A DNA stretch of 64,000 nucleotides from Lota lota (taxonomy: Eukaryota; Chordata; Actinopteri; Gadiformes; Lotidae): positions 1-64,000 of the forward strand of contig JACYXH010000180.1 in NCBI GenBank assembly GCA_026745465.1, given 5' to 3'. The position numbers and the translations under genes were made by a program. The notes under the pieces were generated by a model. It was not told the DNA's origin and did not search any database. It was given only the letters and a program-made list of their open reading frames with translations. This document shows, in pieces, positions 10,670 through 19,884 of this stretch. The number at the start of each line of letters is the position of its first letter. Within the stretch, counting starts at the first letter, position 1.

Positions 10670-11262
10670 GGAGGTGTGTGTGTGTGTGTCTGTGTGTGTG
10701 TGCGTGTGTGCGGGATCATTGTTTTGATTTCTAACATCCATGATATTTGCTTGTAAACTCATAAGCTGTCATGGACAAATCTTTGCCACTTTATTTAAAT
10801 TATGGACTAACTAAATTAAAGTTAAAGTACTTAACAATATTTTATTAAACTAATCACAATATGCTTACTGTTGTAATGTGTACACAATGTGTATGCATGA
10901 CAAGAATGACCATAATCCCAGATTAGCTAGAAAGCAGAGCAGAGATAGCAGAGAGGAGGAAGAGAAGGGAGAAGAAGGAGAGAGGAGAAACTAAGATGAG
11001 AGGCTGGAGAGGAGAGGAGAGCTAAAAAGACAAAGTCACTTTACTCACACACATGGGGTGAATCTTTACATGTAGTCACTGTGACCTTTGTGTAAGGTGT
11101 AACACATGTTGGGTTGTTGTGTGGTGGACATTAAGTCATTGACTGGCTCATCAGCTACAAACTTGTGCAAACGATCAGTGATTTTAATCCTTCCATGAAT
11201 CCCATAATGTGTAAAATAGGGTTTTTAGGCAACAAATGTACATTTTTATATCCCCCTGATAA
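10670..11262. repeat. Duplicated 3' flank of TRIM copy 2 (pair of 21872-22495)
   Basis: Starts at a GT microsatellite and continues with GCGGGATCATTGTTTTGATT, the purine-rich GAGAGGAGGAAGAG block and CACACATGGGGTGAATC. Each is matched near-identically at about 21960-22495. Together with the gene this shows that about 2.9 kb (10.67-13.53 kb) and about 3.05 kb (21.87-24.93 kb) are copies of one duplicated unit. Confidence 0.85.
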
Positions 11263-11475
11263 TGTACCTAATCTACTTAATACATATTGTACTGAGAAAG
11301 TACCTATTCCACAGAACATTTACCTATTAAACTAAACACATTATACTGAGAATGTACCTATTCCACTGAATACATATTGTACTGAGAATGTATTTATTCC
11401 ACTGAATAAATATTGTACTGAGAATGTATCTATTCCACTGAATACATATTGTACTGATGATGTACTTATTCCATT
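11262..11475. repeat. 36-bp minisatellite downstream of TRIM copy 2
   Basis: Diverged tandem units containing CTGAATACATATTGTACTGAGAATGT-like sequence, the reverse complement of the 7605-7978 array. Relative to the gene on the - strand the orientation is the same as for copy 1. Confidence 0.9.
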
Positions 11476-11884
11476 GAGAACTACCCTTTCTATTTTTTGC
11501 AATTTATTGTTGAAATCAGAAAAGTTTACAGACATTTCATTATGTTGTCATTCATGATTCAGAAATATAAACTAATGTTTAAAAAACTACAGATTATGTT
11601 ATACAAACTAATCATCCAAACATGTTCTACACAACTGCAACCATTTACAATTTTATAGCATTACACTTGAACAATAGAATGTAATCTAAGACATTCTCAA
11701 TAGAGTGTAATTTAAGAATTTCTAATGGGTTACGTTTTATATTAGTAAGGATTATTTAACGAATTTATCCTTGTTAAAAGACAGCAGATTATACATTATA
11801 TACATTAATGCAGTTCTCTCAGATCTCACATAGCAGAGATTCTCAATCATGAAACAACATTAATTGTTTTGGTCGTTTGATTAT
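11476..11884. other. AT-rich 3' flank of TRIM copy 2
   Basis: No gene. Matches 22695-23280 downstream of copy 4 over most of its length. Confidence 0.6.
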
Positions 11885-11890
11885 TTTATT
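11885..11890 (-). terminator. Poly(A) signal of TRIM copy 2
   Basis: TTTATT on the + strand, i.e. AATAAA on the gene strand, about 15 bases after the stop, at the same place as in copy 1. Confidence 0.4.
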
Positions 11891-11904
11891 ATAAAACAAA
11901 GGTC

Positions 11905-13524
11905 CTAGTCTGTTTGATTCACAGGTGAGATGATCAGGGGGGCAGAGTTTTTACCTGCATAACGAAAATCTGGGTAGAGGAATGGATAGAGAGGCTCATT
12001 AAAGGGGCAGCCGATAGCAGAGTAGATATGAACCCTGGCTTCCACATCATAGAAGGAGACCAGACCCTCATCATAATCAACAAACACCCCTACTTTCTGG
12101 AGCTCAGCTCTCAGAGGGAGACGGACATCAGGTTTATCATTAAATACCAACCCATCGTTGTCTAAGTAAAGAGTCCAGTAACCTTTCTCAGGGGTGAATG
12201 TAATCAAAACTTTTCTGTTGATGGACTCTCTGGCCACTCCTAAACACCATTGAGTCTTGTCTTTAACCTGGACCTCAAAGTAAAATCTCCCTGAGGAGAA
12301 GCTCTGCTTCATGAGAACACATAGATTCCATGCAAATCTCTTAGGGTTGTCTGGGAGTTTCTTCATTACACCTCCATAATATACTTGTTTCCCATCCTCA
12401 GACAGGATGAGCTGGGGTGGAGCTGTATCAGGATCCAGAGTCACATCTACTTCATACTGCTGGACCCTCTTCAGTTCAGCAGCACAAAGCTTCTTCATCT
12501 CCATGTTCAGTGTCTCCTCCAGCTGATCCAGGAATCTCCTCAAGGTCCCTAAGTATGACGAAGGACGGACCTCCACCGTTGTCCAGTCCCTGGTGGGTGG
12601 AGGATTGTTCAGGGATCTGAAGGTCTGGAGTAAGTGGAGGTGGTCTTCAGTGTGTACTAGCTGCTTCACCTCTGAGCTTCTATTGGTCAGATCTTTTATT
12701 TCCTGCTCCAGCTCTTTGATGAGGTCTTCAGCTTCTTTCTCTGTGGATTGCAGTTTCTCTTTAACCGTTTGGTTGAAATCATCCTGCCACTTTTCAATAG
12801 AGCGCTTTAGAGCAGTGAAGACCTGCACACCATCGGCTATCTCTCTGTCTGCGTCTTTGTTGCTCAATTCTACTGTGTCTTTGATCTCGTTAATCTTTAG
12901 GTTTCTCTCCTTGATCATCTGCTGAACTTCAGTCTCTGTCTTCTCCAGCTGGGCAGTCTTCACTTCACATTCCTCCTTTAGAGGTACAACAGGATGGAAC
13001 TTGTGGTCCAACACTGTGCAGAACAGACACACACACACCTGTTCAGTCTGGCAGAAGAGCTCCAGAAGTCGGTCGTGTTTCTTACACATCCTGTCTTCCA
13101 GACGGTCCATAGGCTCGACCAGCAGATGTTTCTTCAGGACTGCGACTCTCTGATGTGGCTCCAGGTGGGTTTGGCAGTAAGAGGTAAAACACACTAGGCA
13201 GGACTTCACAGCCTTCAGCTGGGTCCCAGTACAGACGTCACAGTGAACTTCTCCTGGTTTAACACAAGGCTGCTCTTTGACTCGTACAGAACTTGTAAAC
13301 TGGTCAATCATCTCTGAAAAGAGGGTATTGACATGTAGATCAGGTCTAGTGTTGAAAGGCTCGTTGCAAACAGGACATTTGAACTGGACTCTACCATCCC
13401 AGAACTTTGTAATACAGGTTTTACAGAAGTTGTGTCCACATGGTGTGGAAACTGGGCTGTTGAACACATCCAGACAGATGGAACATGAAAAGTTCTCTTC
13501 AGACCAGGAAGTAGCAGAGGCCAT
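11905..13524 (-). CDS. TRIM39/bloodthirsty-like E3 ubiquitin ligase, copy 2, intact
   Basis: 539 codons in one coding exon. The start ATG at 13524 is chosen because a splice acceptor (TCTGTGTCTAG) ends two bases before it; an upstream in-frame Met at 13614 lies in the intron side. RING C3HC4: C14, C17, C29, H31, C34, C37, C50, C53. B-box 1 spans about residues 95-124 (CDVC...CLVC...CQTHLEPH) and B-box 2 about 147-177 (CKKHD...C...H..H). A charged coiled coil covers about 185-300, then a B30.2 domain from about 345 to the end (VTLDPDTAPPQL, GRFYFEVQVKD, KGYWTLYL, VGVFVDYDEG). Expected role: cytoplasmic ubiquitin ligase of the fish-expanded TRIM group, probably in innate immunity (family knowledge). 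It is transcribed toward copy 1 (convergent). Exact orthology cannot be set without a tree. Confidence 0.93.
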   Translation of the reverse strand: MASATSWSEENFSCSICLDVFNSPVSTPCGHNFCKTCITKFWDGRVQFKCPVCNEPFNTRPDLHVNTLFSEMIDQFTSSVRVKEQPCVKPGEVHCDVCTGTQLKAVKSCLVCFTSYCQTHLEPHQRVAVLKKHLLVEPMDRLEDRMCKKHDRLLELFCQTEQVCVCLFCTVLDHKFHPVVPLKEECEVKTAQLEKTETEVQQMIKERNLKINEIKDTVELSNKDADREIADGVQVFTALKRSIEKWQDDFNQTVKEKLQSTEKEAEDLIKELEQEIKDLTNRSSEVKQLVHTEDHLHLLQTFRSLNNPPPTRDWTTVEVRPSSYLGTLRRFLDQLEETLNMEMKKLCAAELKRVQQYEVDVTLDPDTAPPQLILSEDGKQVYYGGVMKKLPDNPKRFAWNLCVLMKQSFSSGRFYFEVQVKDKTQWCLGVARESINRKVLITFTPEKGYWTLYLDNDGLVFNDKPDVRLPLRAELQKVGVFVDYDEGLVSFYDVEARVHIYSAIGCPFNEPLYPFLYPDFRYAGKNSAPLIISPVNQTD

Positions 13525-13526
13525 CC

Positions 13527-13850
13527 CTAGACACAGACGAAAAGGTTTATGTACTGAGCTATTCCTATATTTGAGTAATTCCATAACGGGAAGAGAGGTT
13601 TTAACTTCTGTCAAAGTTGTGTTCTTTTACTCACCTTGTTGTTTCTGTCTGTCAGGCTATTTGCTCCAAAATGCGTTTTATTCTCCTCCTGAAAGAGAGA
13701 ACTGCTTCCACATCGGGTGGCTTTGGTTTCTATGAACCTTAAGTTTCGTTCTCTGAACAACACGTCCTCTCCTCTCCTCCCCTGACTCCTGGTTCCGCCC
13801 CTAACTCCGGGTTCTTCCCCTAATACCTGGCTCCGCCCCAACAGACAAAG
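13527..13850 (-). promoter_or_regulatory. Intron 1, non-coding exon 1 and promoter of TRIM copy 2
   Basis: Reading the - strand, the donor AAG|GTGAGT begins at 13634 and the acceptor ends at 13527 (108-bp intron). Upstream, AACGAAACTTAAGG (about 13737-13750), the GAGGAGAGGAGAGGACGTG block and GC-box-like GGGGCGG motifs (about 13795-13840) match the promoter of copy 1 in order. No TATA box. Confidence 0.6.
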
Positions 13851-14010
13851 TTAACTGATGTTTCACATTTCACTCTGAGATTGGGCGTGTTCATGTACTG
13901 TGTAGGCTAATTAAAATGCAATGATGTGTGGTCAAATAAGTTCAATCTTTAAAAGACAAAACACAGACCAAGAGATATTGCAAAATCAGAGACAATTGTG
14001 GTGATTTAAT
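13851..14010. other. Unassigned spacer
   Basis: AT-rich, no feature recognised. Confidence 0.4.
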
Positions 14011-14011
14011 G

Positions 14012-14275
14012 GTGATTTGAGGTCGGATTCAAACCGGCGACCTTGCGTCTGTGAGGCAGGAGTTGTACCACTACAGTAGATGGACATGTGTTTGAATTAC
14101 TGGGTTTCAATTACACTATGTTTAGAGAGGGAGCGGTCTTACAAACGTGGCAGATGTATGACTTATAAACCGGTTTACTGAAAGTCAGCACATCTAAATA
14201 ATCATCGACCAAGTTTCTAAAGTAAACAGTGTCGACAGCCACCTTCAAAATGGACCATGGAGAAAGAAAAAAAAA
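14012..14275 (-). mobile_element. tRNA-Val-like SINE unit 1
   Basis: On the - strand the stretch at about 14092-14020 reads like a tRNA: A-box-like TGTAGTGGTACAAC, anticodon-arm-like CCTGCCTCACAGACGC, and B-box GGTTTGAATCC. The order and spacing most resemble tRNA-Val (CAC) genes. It lacks clean acceptor pairing, so it is not a functional tRNA gene. On the + strand side it is followed by a shared tail (ACTATGTTTAGAGAGGGAGC ... TATGACTTATAAACCGGTTT ... CAGTGTCGACAGCCACCTTC). Confidence 0.65.
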
Positions 14276-14277
14276 TG

Positions 14278-14465
14278 GTGGGAGTCAGATTCGAACCGGC
14301 GACGCTATTTCCGTGAGGCAGGAGCTGTACCACAACACTAGATGGACATGTGTTTTGCCCGGTTCGAATTACACTATGTTTTGAGAGGGAGCGGTCTTAC
14401 AACCGTGGCAGATGTATGACTTATAAACCGGTTTACTGGAAGTAAACACATCTAAATAATCAAAT
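14278..14465 (-). mobile_element. tRNA-Val-like SINE unit 2
   Basis: Second copy of the same unit: GGTTCGAATCTGAC B-box, CCTGCCTCACGG arm and TGTTGTGGTACAGC A-box on the - strand, followed by the same tail (TTTTGAGAGGGAGCGGTC, TATAAACCGGTTTACTGG). The tail ends earlier than in unit 1. Confidence 0.65.
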
Positions 14466-14489
14466 ACATAATGACACACAAACAAAGGC

Positions 14490-14498
14490 ACACACACA

Positions 14499-14548
<50 letters not shown>
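14490..14548. repeat. (CA)n microsatellite
   Basis: CA run after SINE unit 2. Confidence 0.95.
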
Positions 14549-14550
<2 letters not shown>

Positions 14551-15240
14551 GGTTTCATAGTAGGTGCAGTTTATGTGTGATATTTGCCACAGACACAATG
14601 GTTACATAGTAGATGTATGTGTGGTATTCTCCTACCTGCGGGCAAATTGGTGCAATGAACTTAAGAGCAATCACGTTAATTGACACTGTGACATCATGGA
14701 ATGAGATATGGACACAAATATTGTATTATATGTTAAGGGAGGTGTCCTCTATGTGCATGCCAAGTTACACGTTTCTGATCTCTTCTGAGCTGACTTGTGG
14801 CTGATATAGTAATGTTCCATCATTTGTATATTTTGAATGTACCATAACTCAGCCATTTTTTACCCAATGAAAAATCGCTCAAAGATTTAAGTTCAAACAG
14901 GCCCATAGATCATGAATCTGAAATCCCTTTTTCTTGGGAAGCTCTGTTTCTGTAAAATATGATTTTTTAAGGTTTCATGAAATTTTCACTGTACAGCAAA
15001 ATCTACCTTGATGGATTCTATGGTCCCATTAGATAAAATGTTCAACATGTGAAATAAGACATATACACAAAGTTTTAGAAATGTTCATCCATAGGAGCGG
15101 ACGTGCCGATCGTTTAACTTTGACCAGATATTAAAGCGCCCCCTATGCCTGCTTACTGGGGATAAGTACAAATCCCCCTACTTTGAAAACTTTAGATTAC
15201 TCCACCACGGAGATATAAGCGTTGCCAATCAAGAATAATA
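14549..15240. other. Non-coding, probably old transposable-element sequence
   Basis: No gene. Phrases such as CATAACTCAGCCATTTTTTAC and AAAGCGCCCCCTATG, and a similar sequence at about 40470-40580 (AGTCGGCCATTTCTTACAC, then AATCAAATCCAG), suggest a dispersed repeat family that I cannot name. Confidence 0.4.
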
Positions 15241-15283
15241 ACTAGGACTGCAAGCAGTCACACAAGGTATGCAGAGCCCACGC

Positions 15284-15357
15284 ACCTCCTTCCCTACGCA
15301 CCTCCTTCCCCACGCACCTCCTTCCCCACGCACCTCCTTCCCCACGCACCTCCTTCC
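15284..15357. repeat. 16-bp tandem repeat
   Basis: About 4.5 copies of CACCTCCTTCCCCACG, ending at the tRNA-like SINE unit 3. Confidence 0.9.
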
Positions 15358-15602
15358 CGATCGGGGTAGGACTCGAACCGGCGACCCTACGTCAGTATGG
15401 CCGGACCACTACACTACATGGACATGAATGTCTACAGGTTCAATTCACACTATGTTTTGAGAGGGAGCGGTCTTCCCATAGTGGCAGATGTATGACTTAT
15501 AAACCGGTTTACTGGAAGTAAACACATTTAAATAATCACCTGTCATGTTTCTAAAGTAAACAGTGTCGACAGCCACCTTCAAAACGGACCATTGAGAAAT
15601 GA
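15358..15602 (-). mobile_element. tRNA-like SINE unit 3
   Basis: On the - strand: TGTAGTGTAGTGGTCCGG (A-box side) and GGTTCGAGTCCTACC (B-box), followed on the + strand side by the same tail as unit 1, including GTGTCGACAGCCACCTTC. The anticodon-arm region differs from units 1 and 2. Confidence 0.65.
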
Positions 15603-15724
15603 TGTGTGTACCCCATTATGGCCCAGCCTGCGTTGTAGAGAGGCCTCGGTTTGGATAGGCGAACGTCAAACCAATGCATCCAATTCACTTCTGAAAGTTG
15701 TTATATTCTGAAATATAAAGAACC

Positions 15725-16175
15725 ACATAGAGACAAACACACACACAGAGAAAGACAGACACAAACACTCAAAGACATAGAGACAACCACAAAGGCACAG
15801 ACACACACACACAGACAGAGAGAGAGAGAGAGACACACACACACATACATGAACACTCAGACATATAGAGAGACACGCAGACAGAGAAAGACAGACACAC
15901 ACTCAAAGACATAGAGACAACCACAAAGGCACAGACACACACAGACAGACAGAGAGAGAGAGAGAGAGAGAGAGACACACATAGATGAACACTCAGACAT
16001 ATAGAGAGACACGCAGACAGAGACAGACAGACAGACACACACAGACAGAGACAAACACACATACATGAACACTCAGTCATATAGAGAGACACACAGACAG
16101 AGACAAACACACACACATACATGAACACTCAGACATATAGCGAGACACGCAGTCAGAGACAGACAGACACATGTA
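15725..16175. repeat. Compound ACAGAC/GAGA/CACA tandem repeat
   Basis: Interspersed ACACACA, GACAGACAG and GAGAGA runs with longer repeated phrases (ACATGAACACTCAGACATATA recurs about every 110-130 bp). Open frames here are repeat artefacts. Confidence 0.9.
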
Positions 16176-16320
16176 TATTGCCAGGTTCAAATCCCACTAT
16201 GTTTTGAGAGGGAGCAGTCTTCCATACGTGGCGGATACAGTGAGCTTGGTAGGTGCAGTAAAATGGCATTTGTATGACTTATAAACTGGTTTACCGGAAC
16301 TAAATACATGTAAAAAATTG
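16176..16320 (-). mobile_element. Truncated SINE unit 4
   Basis: Carries the B-box-side GTTCAAATCCCACTATG, GAGAGGGAGCAGTCTTCC and TATGACTTATAAACTGGTTTAC tail phrases of units 1-3 but lacks the A-box half. Confidence 0.55.
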
Positions 16321-16925
16321 ATTGGATGCAGATCAGGTTTTCACCTTCTCTGGGGTGGAGCCAGAACATTTGATGGACGTAACCTGATAACCCAGAAACT
16401 GCCAGTAACAGTTAACGCGTGCAATAACATGTCTTTATTAGAGGGCGATTTGAGTCCATATTTACATCTTATCCTACACATTGTTTAAGTTATGGATTTA
16501 GAGATGAGATGTGGACCAAGATTAATCCATCTCACTACTATGTAACACCCTGCAACGCCTTTCATCCAGACAACCAACACACAACAAGAAAAACTGTTTG
16601 TGGGAGTCAGATTGGTGATCTGGAAACGTGAATGAGGTCGGGGTGAGGGTTCGGCAGCAGGCGGGTAGACAAACTGGGCACAGGGAGAAGACGGTTAGCA
16701 TGAGCGCCGCAACACTACAGCTGAGCGTCTCAAAAGGCGGAGGACCAGCAGCGAACGCTGACGGTAATGTCGAACAACTGCGTAGCGATGAGTGTCTGGA
16801 AAGCCGAGGTTGACATCCTGTGTGCTGAGGAAGTAGATTGGCGGCAGGTGTGTAGACAGAAGGAGATGAATGGGTGACGTAACTGGAGAGTGAGAGAACG
16901 TGACGCCCGACCACCACTAGGAGGC
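16321..16925. other. Unassigned stretch
   Basis: A 152-codon open frame on the - strand shows no domain, and its composition does not look coding. I see nothing supportable. Confidence 0.35.
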
Positions 16926-16929
16926 AGAA

Positions 16930-17015
16930 GTGGACGGCGTGCCGCGGTGTGGCACGACCGGTAGAGCCGTGCCCTTTCACCCTGGCCAGGGTTGAGGGAT
17001 CGATTCCCAGTTGAC
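16930..17015 (+). mobile_element. tRNA-like SINE head, different family
   Basis: GTGTGGCACGACCGGTAGAGC (A-box-like), then GGGATCGATTCCCAG (B-box). This is a tRNA-derived promoter unlike units 1-4. No tRNA cloverleaf closure was found. Confidence 0.4.
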
Positions 17016-17676
17016 ATTTTACACTGCTTTTAACTCGTTGTCTTGTGCTTGGGTGTTTTCTGCCTCACATGTTTTAGATGCACTGCAACCCCACGCCATG
17101 CAAACAAAGTTGCTAACAGAACAATAAAGTTATTTGAATCTAATCGAATTGATGCCAAGAAACGTAAGCGATCATGCTATTGTACGAGGCTTTGGATGAA
17201 AACTGTTTCCTTTTCTTTTAGATATGGTACACAGATCAATTTGTAGATTGGTTTGCATTATTTGCATTCGATGACTCCCTCTGTGATGGAGAGATTAACA
17301 AAGAGGAGACTTACAGAGCGATGACGAGATACTGAAAGACAGATGGAGAGAAAGACCAAACTGTGAGAGAGACAATGACAGATAAAGAGAGAGAGATAAT
17401 AGGAGGCACACAATATACAGAGTGAGATAGAGAGAGAGATAAAGACAGCGAAAGAGAGAGCATTAGGGAGACACAGAGAGTGAAAGAGAGGGAGTTAGAG
17501 AGAAGTGATACAGTGGACAGGAAGAAAAAAAGAGAGGGATAGGAACTTTAATTCACGGTGTGGTAGGAAGACACAGTCCCAATGCTGTTGACATAGAGAC
17601 ACACATCGATGACAGTCAGCTTCACTGTAGGATCGATTAAGTGTGTGAGAGAGAGATTTTATCAAACAATGCGTTT
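17016..17676. other. Non-coding with GA-rich tract
   Basis: No gene. About 17280-17530 is a degenerate GAGA/GACAGA purine-rich tract. Confidence 0.5.
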
Positions 17677-17740
17677 GTTTGTTTGATTGACAGGTGAGAT
17701 GATCAGGGGATCTGAGTTTTTAACACCATGTAAACCTTCT
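17677..17740 (-). pseudogene. Orphan 3' end of a TRIM copy
   Basis: On the - strand it reads the last about 18 codons of the TRIM B30.2 exon (NSDPLIISPVNQT-like), matching the ends of copies 1-4, and then stops matching. It is followed by its own 36-bp minisatellite block (17745-17895), so it is the remnant of a further gene-plus-minisatellite unit. Confidence 0.75.
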
Positions 17741-17744
17741 ACTG

Positions 17745-17895
17745 AAGATACATTGTACAAAACATGTACCTATTCTACTGAATACATATTGTACTGAGAA
17801 TGTACCTATTCTACTGTATACATATTGTTCTGAGAATGTACCTATTCTACTGAATACATATTGTACTGAGAATGTACCTATTCCACAGAAAATGT
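17745..17895. repeat. 36-bp minisatellite
   Basis: About four units of the ACCTATTCTACTGAATACAT / ATTGTACTGAGAATGT repeat, same orientation as downstream of copies 2 and 4. Confidence 0.9.
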
Positions 17896-18314
17896 CCACT
17901 ATCTACTTTTTGCACATTTTATTTAAATCTGAGAAGTGTACAAACATTTGATTGGGTTGCAATACATGATTCAGAAGAATAAACTAAAATAACTGTTTTG
18001 TTAAAAAAAATATATATATATTATGTTATCAAAATGAACATTTCATATATTCAACATTTTACTTTACTGCAACCTTTAACCATTTTATGTCATTAAACTT
18101 ATCAAAAACATCCAGGATAAAAAAGGACATTGAACAACATAGTGTATTCTAATTATTGTAATGGGTTCCATTTTGTGTTTGTTTTGTGTTTGTTGCTTAA
18201 TCCTCCTTGTCAAATAATTGCGAACAGTATGATATAAATACAGTTCTGTCAGATCTCACATAGTAGAGATTCCCATTCAGGAAACAACATTAGTTGTTAT
18301 GGTCGTTAGATTAT
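17896..18314. other. AT-rich 3' flank of TRIM copy 3
   Basis: No gene. Similar to the 3' flanks of copies 2 and 4 (for example the 'cattcaggaaacaacattagttgtt' stretch). A poly(A) signal (TTTATT on +, 18315-18320) follows at the conserved place. Confidence 0.55.
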
Positions 18315-18334
18315 TTTATTATCTAACAAAGGCC

Positions 18335-19143
18335 CTAGTCTGTTTGATTGACAAGTGAGATGATCAGCGGGGCAGAGTTTTTACCTCCAAGTAAACCTGG
18401 ACCGAGGAATGGATAGAGATGCTCACTAAAGGTGCAGCCAGTAGCAGAGTAGATATGAACCCTGGCTTCCACATCATAGAAGGAGACCAGACCCTCATCA
18501 TAATCAACAAACACCCCCACCTTCTGGAGCTCAGCTCTCAGAGGGAGAGGGACATCAGGGTTACCTCTAAATACCAACTTATCCTTGTTGAATAAAATAG
18601 TCCAGGAGCCATTCTCAGGGGTCAACATGATCTGACCTTTTCTGTTGATGGACTCTCTGGCAACACCCACAAACCATGCCGTCTTGTCTTTAACCTGGAC
18701 CTCAAAGTAAAATCTCCCTGAGGAGAAGCTCTGCCTCGTGAGAACGTATATACAATGTGTAAATCTCTTAGGGTTGTCTGGGAGTTTCTTCACTACTCCT
18801 CCATAATGTACTTGTTTCCCATCCTCAGACAGGATGAGCTTGGGATGAGCTGTATCAGGATCCAGAGTCACATCTACTTCATACTGCTGGACCCTCTTCA
18901 GTTCAGCATCCTCAATCAACTTCTTCATCTCCATGTTCAGTGTCTCCTCCAGCTGATCCAGGGATCCCCTCAAGGTCCCTACGTATGACGGAGGACGGAC
19001 CTCCACCGTTGTCCAGTCCCTGGTGGGTGGAGGATTCTTCAGGGATCTGAAGGTCTGGAGGAAGTGGAGGTGGTCTTCAGTCTGTGAGAGCTGCTTCACC
19101 TCTGTGCTTCTATTGGTCAGATCTTCTATTTCCTGCTATATAG

Positions 19144-19181
<38 letters not shown>

Positions 19182-19883
19182 CTGCACACCATCAGCTATC
19201 TCTCTGTCTGCGTCTTTGTTGCTCAATTCTACTGTGTCTTTGATCTCCATAATCTTTAGTTTTCTCTCCTGGATCATCTGCTGAACTTCCGACTCCATCT
19301 TCCCCAGCTGGGCCGTCTTCACTTCATATTCCTCCTTTAGAGGTACAACAGGATGGGACTTGTGGTCTGTCTCTGTGCAGAACTGACACACACACACCTG
19401 TTCAGTCTGGCAGAAGAGCTCCAGAAGTCGGTCATGTTTCTTACACATCCTGTCTTCCAGACGGTCCATAGGCTCGACCAGCAGATGTTTCTTCAGGACT
19501 GCGACTCTCTGATGTGGCTCCAGGTGGGTTTGGCAGAAAGAGGTAAAACACACTAGGCAGGACTTCACAGCCTTCAGCTGGGTCCCAGTACAGACATCAC
19601 AGGGAACTTCTGCTGGTTCAACACAAGGCTGCTCTTTGACTCGTACATACCTTCTAAACTGATCAACCATCTCTGATATGTAGGTATTGACCTGTACATC
19701 AGGTCTTGTCTGGAACAGCTTGTTACAAACAGGACATTTGTACTGGACTTGGCCATCCCAGTGTGTTGTTATACAGGTTCTGCAGAAGTTGTGTCCACAT
19801 AGTGTGGTGACTGGGCTGTTGAACACATCCAGACAGATGGGACATGAAAAGATATCCTCAGACCAGGAAGAATTGGACGCCAT
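18335..19883 (-). pseudogene. TRIM39/bloodthirsty-like copy 3, coiled coil replaced by a TA repeat
   Basis: The start ATG at 19883 is preceded by a splice acceptor (TTCTAG|GA). RING (CPICLD, CGHNFC, CPVC) and both B-boxes are intact, and the C-terminal half with B30.2 is open from about 19099 to the stop at 18335. In the middle, at about 19138-19180, roughly 120 bp coding for the coiled-coil segment after DGVQV are missing and replaced by about 20 TA dinucleotides, which changes frame. The upstream frame ends at 19110 in a Tyr-Ile run. The product would be a RING/B-box protein lacking B30.2. The TA length can vary, so some alleles could restore the frame, though still without part of the coiled coil. 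Confidence 0.88.
19140..19180. repeat. (TA)n microsatellite inside TRIM copy 3
   Basis: Alternating TA run at the exact point where the coiled-coil coding sequence is lost. Confidence 0.95.
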
Positions 19884-19884
19884 T

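Noticed and set aside
13525..13614. Upstream Met at 13614 as the start of TRIM copy 2
   Set aside because: It lies in the first intron, between a clear donor and acceptor, and the extra residues are not conserved in the other copies.
14020..14092. Functional tRNA-Val gene
   Set aside because: The A- and B-boxes are tRNA-like but the acceptor stem does not pair, and the unit recurs with a shared tail, as in a SINE.
15651..16128. Cys/Val/Ser-rich frames as a possible cysteine-rich secreted protein
   Set aside because: Compound microsatellite; all frames are open on one or both strands.
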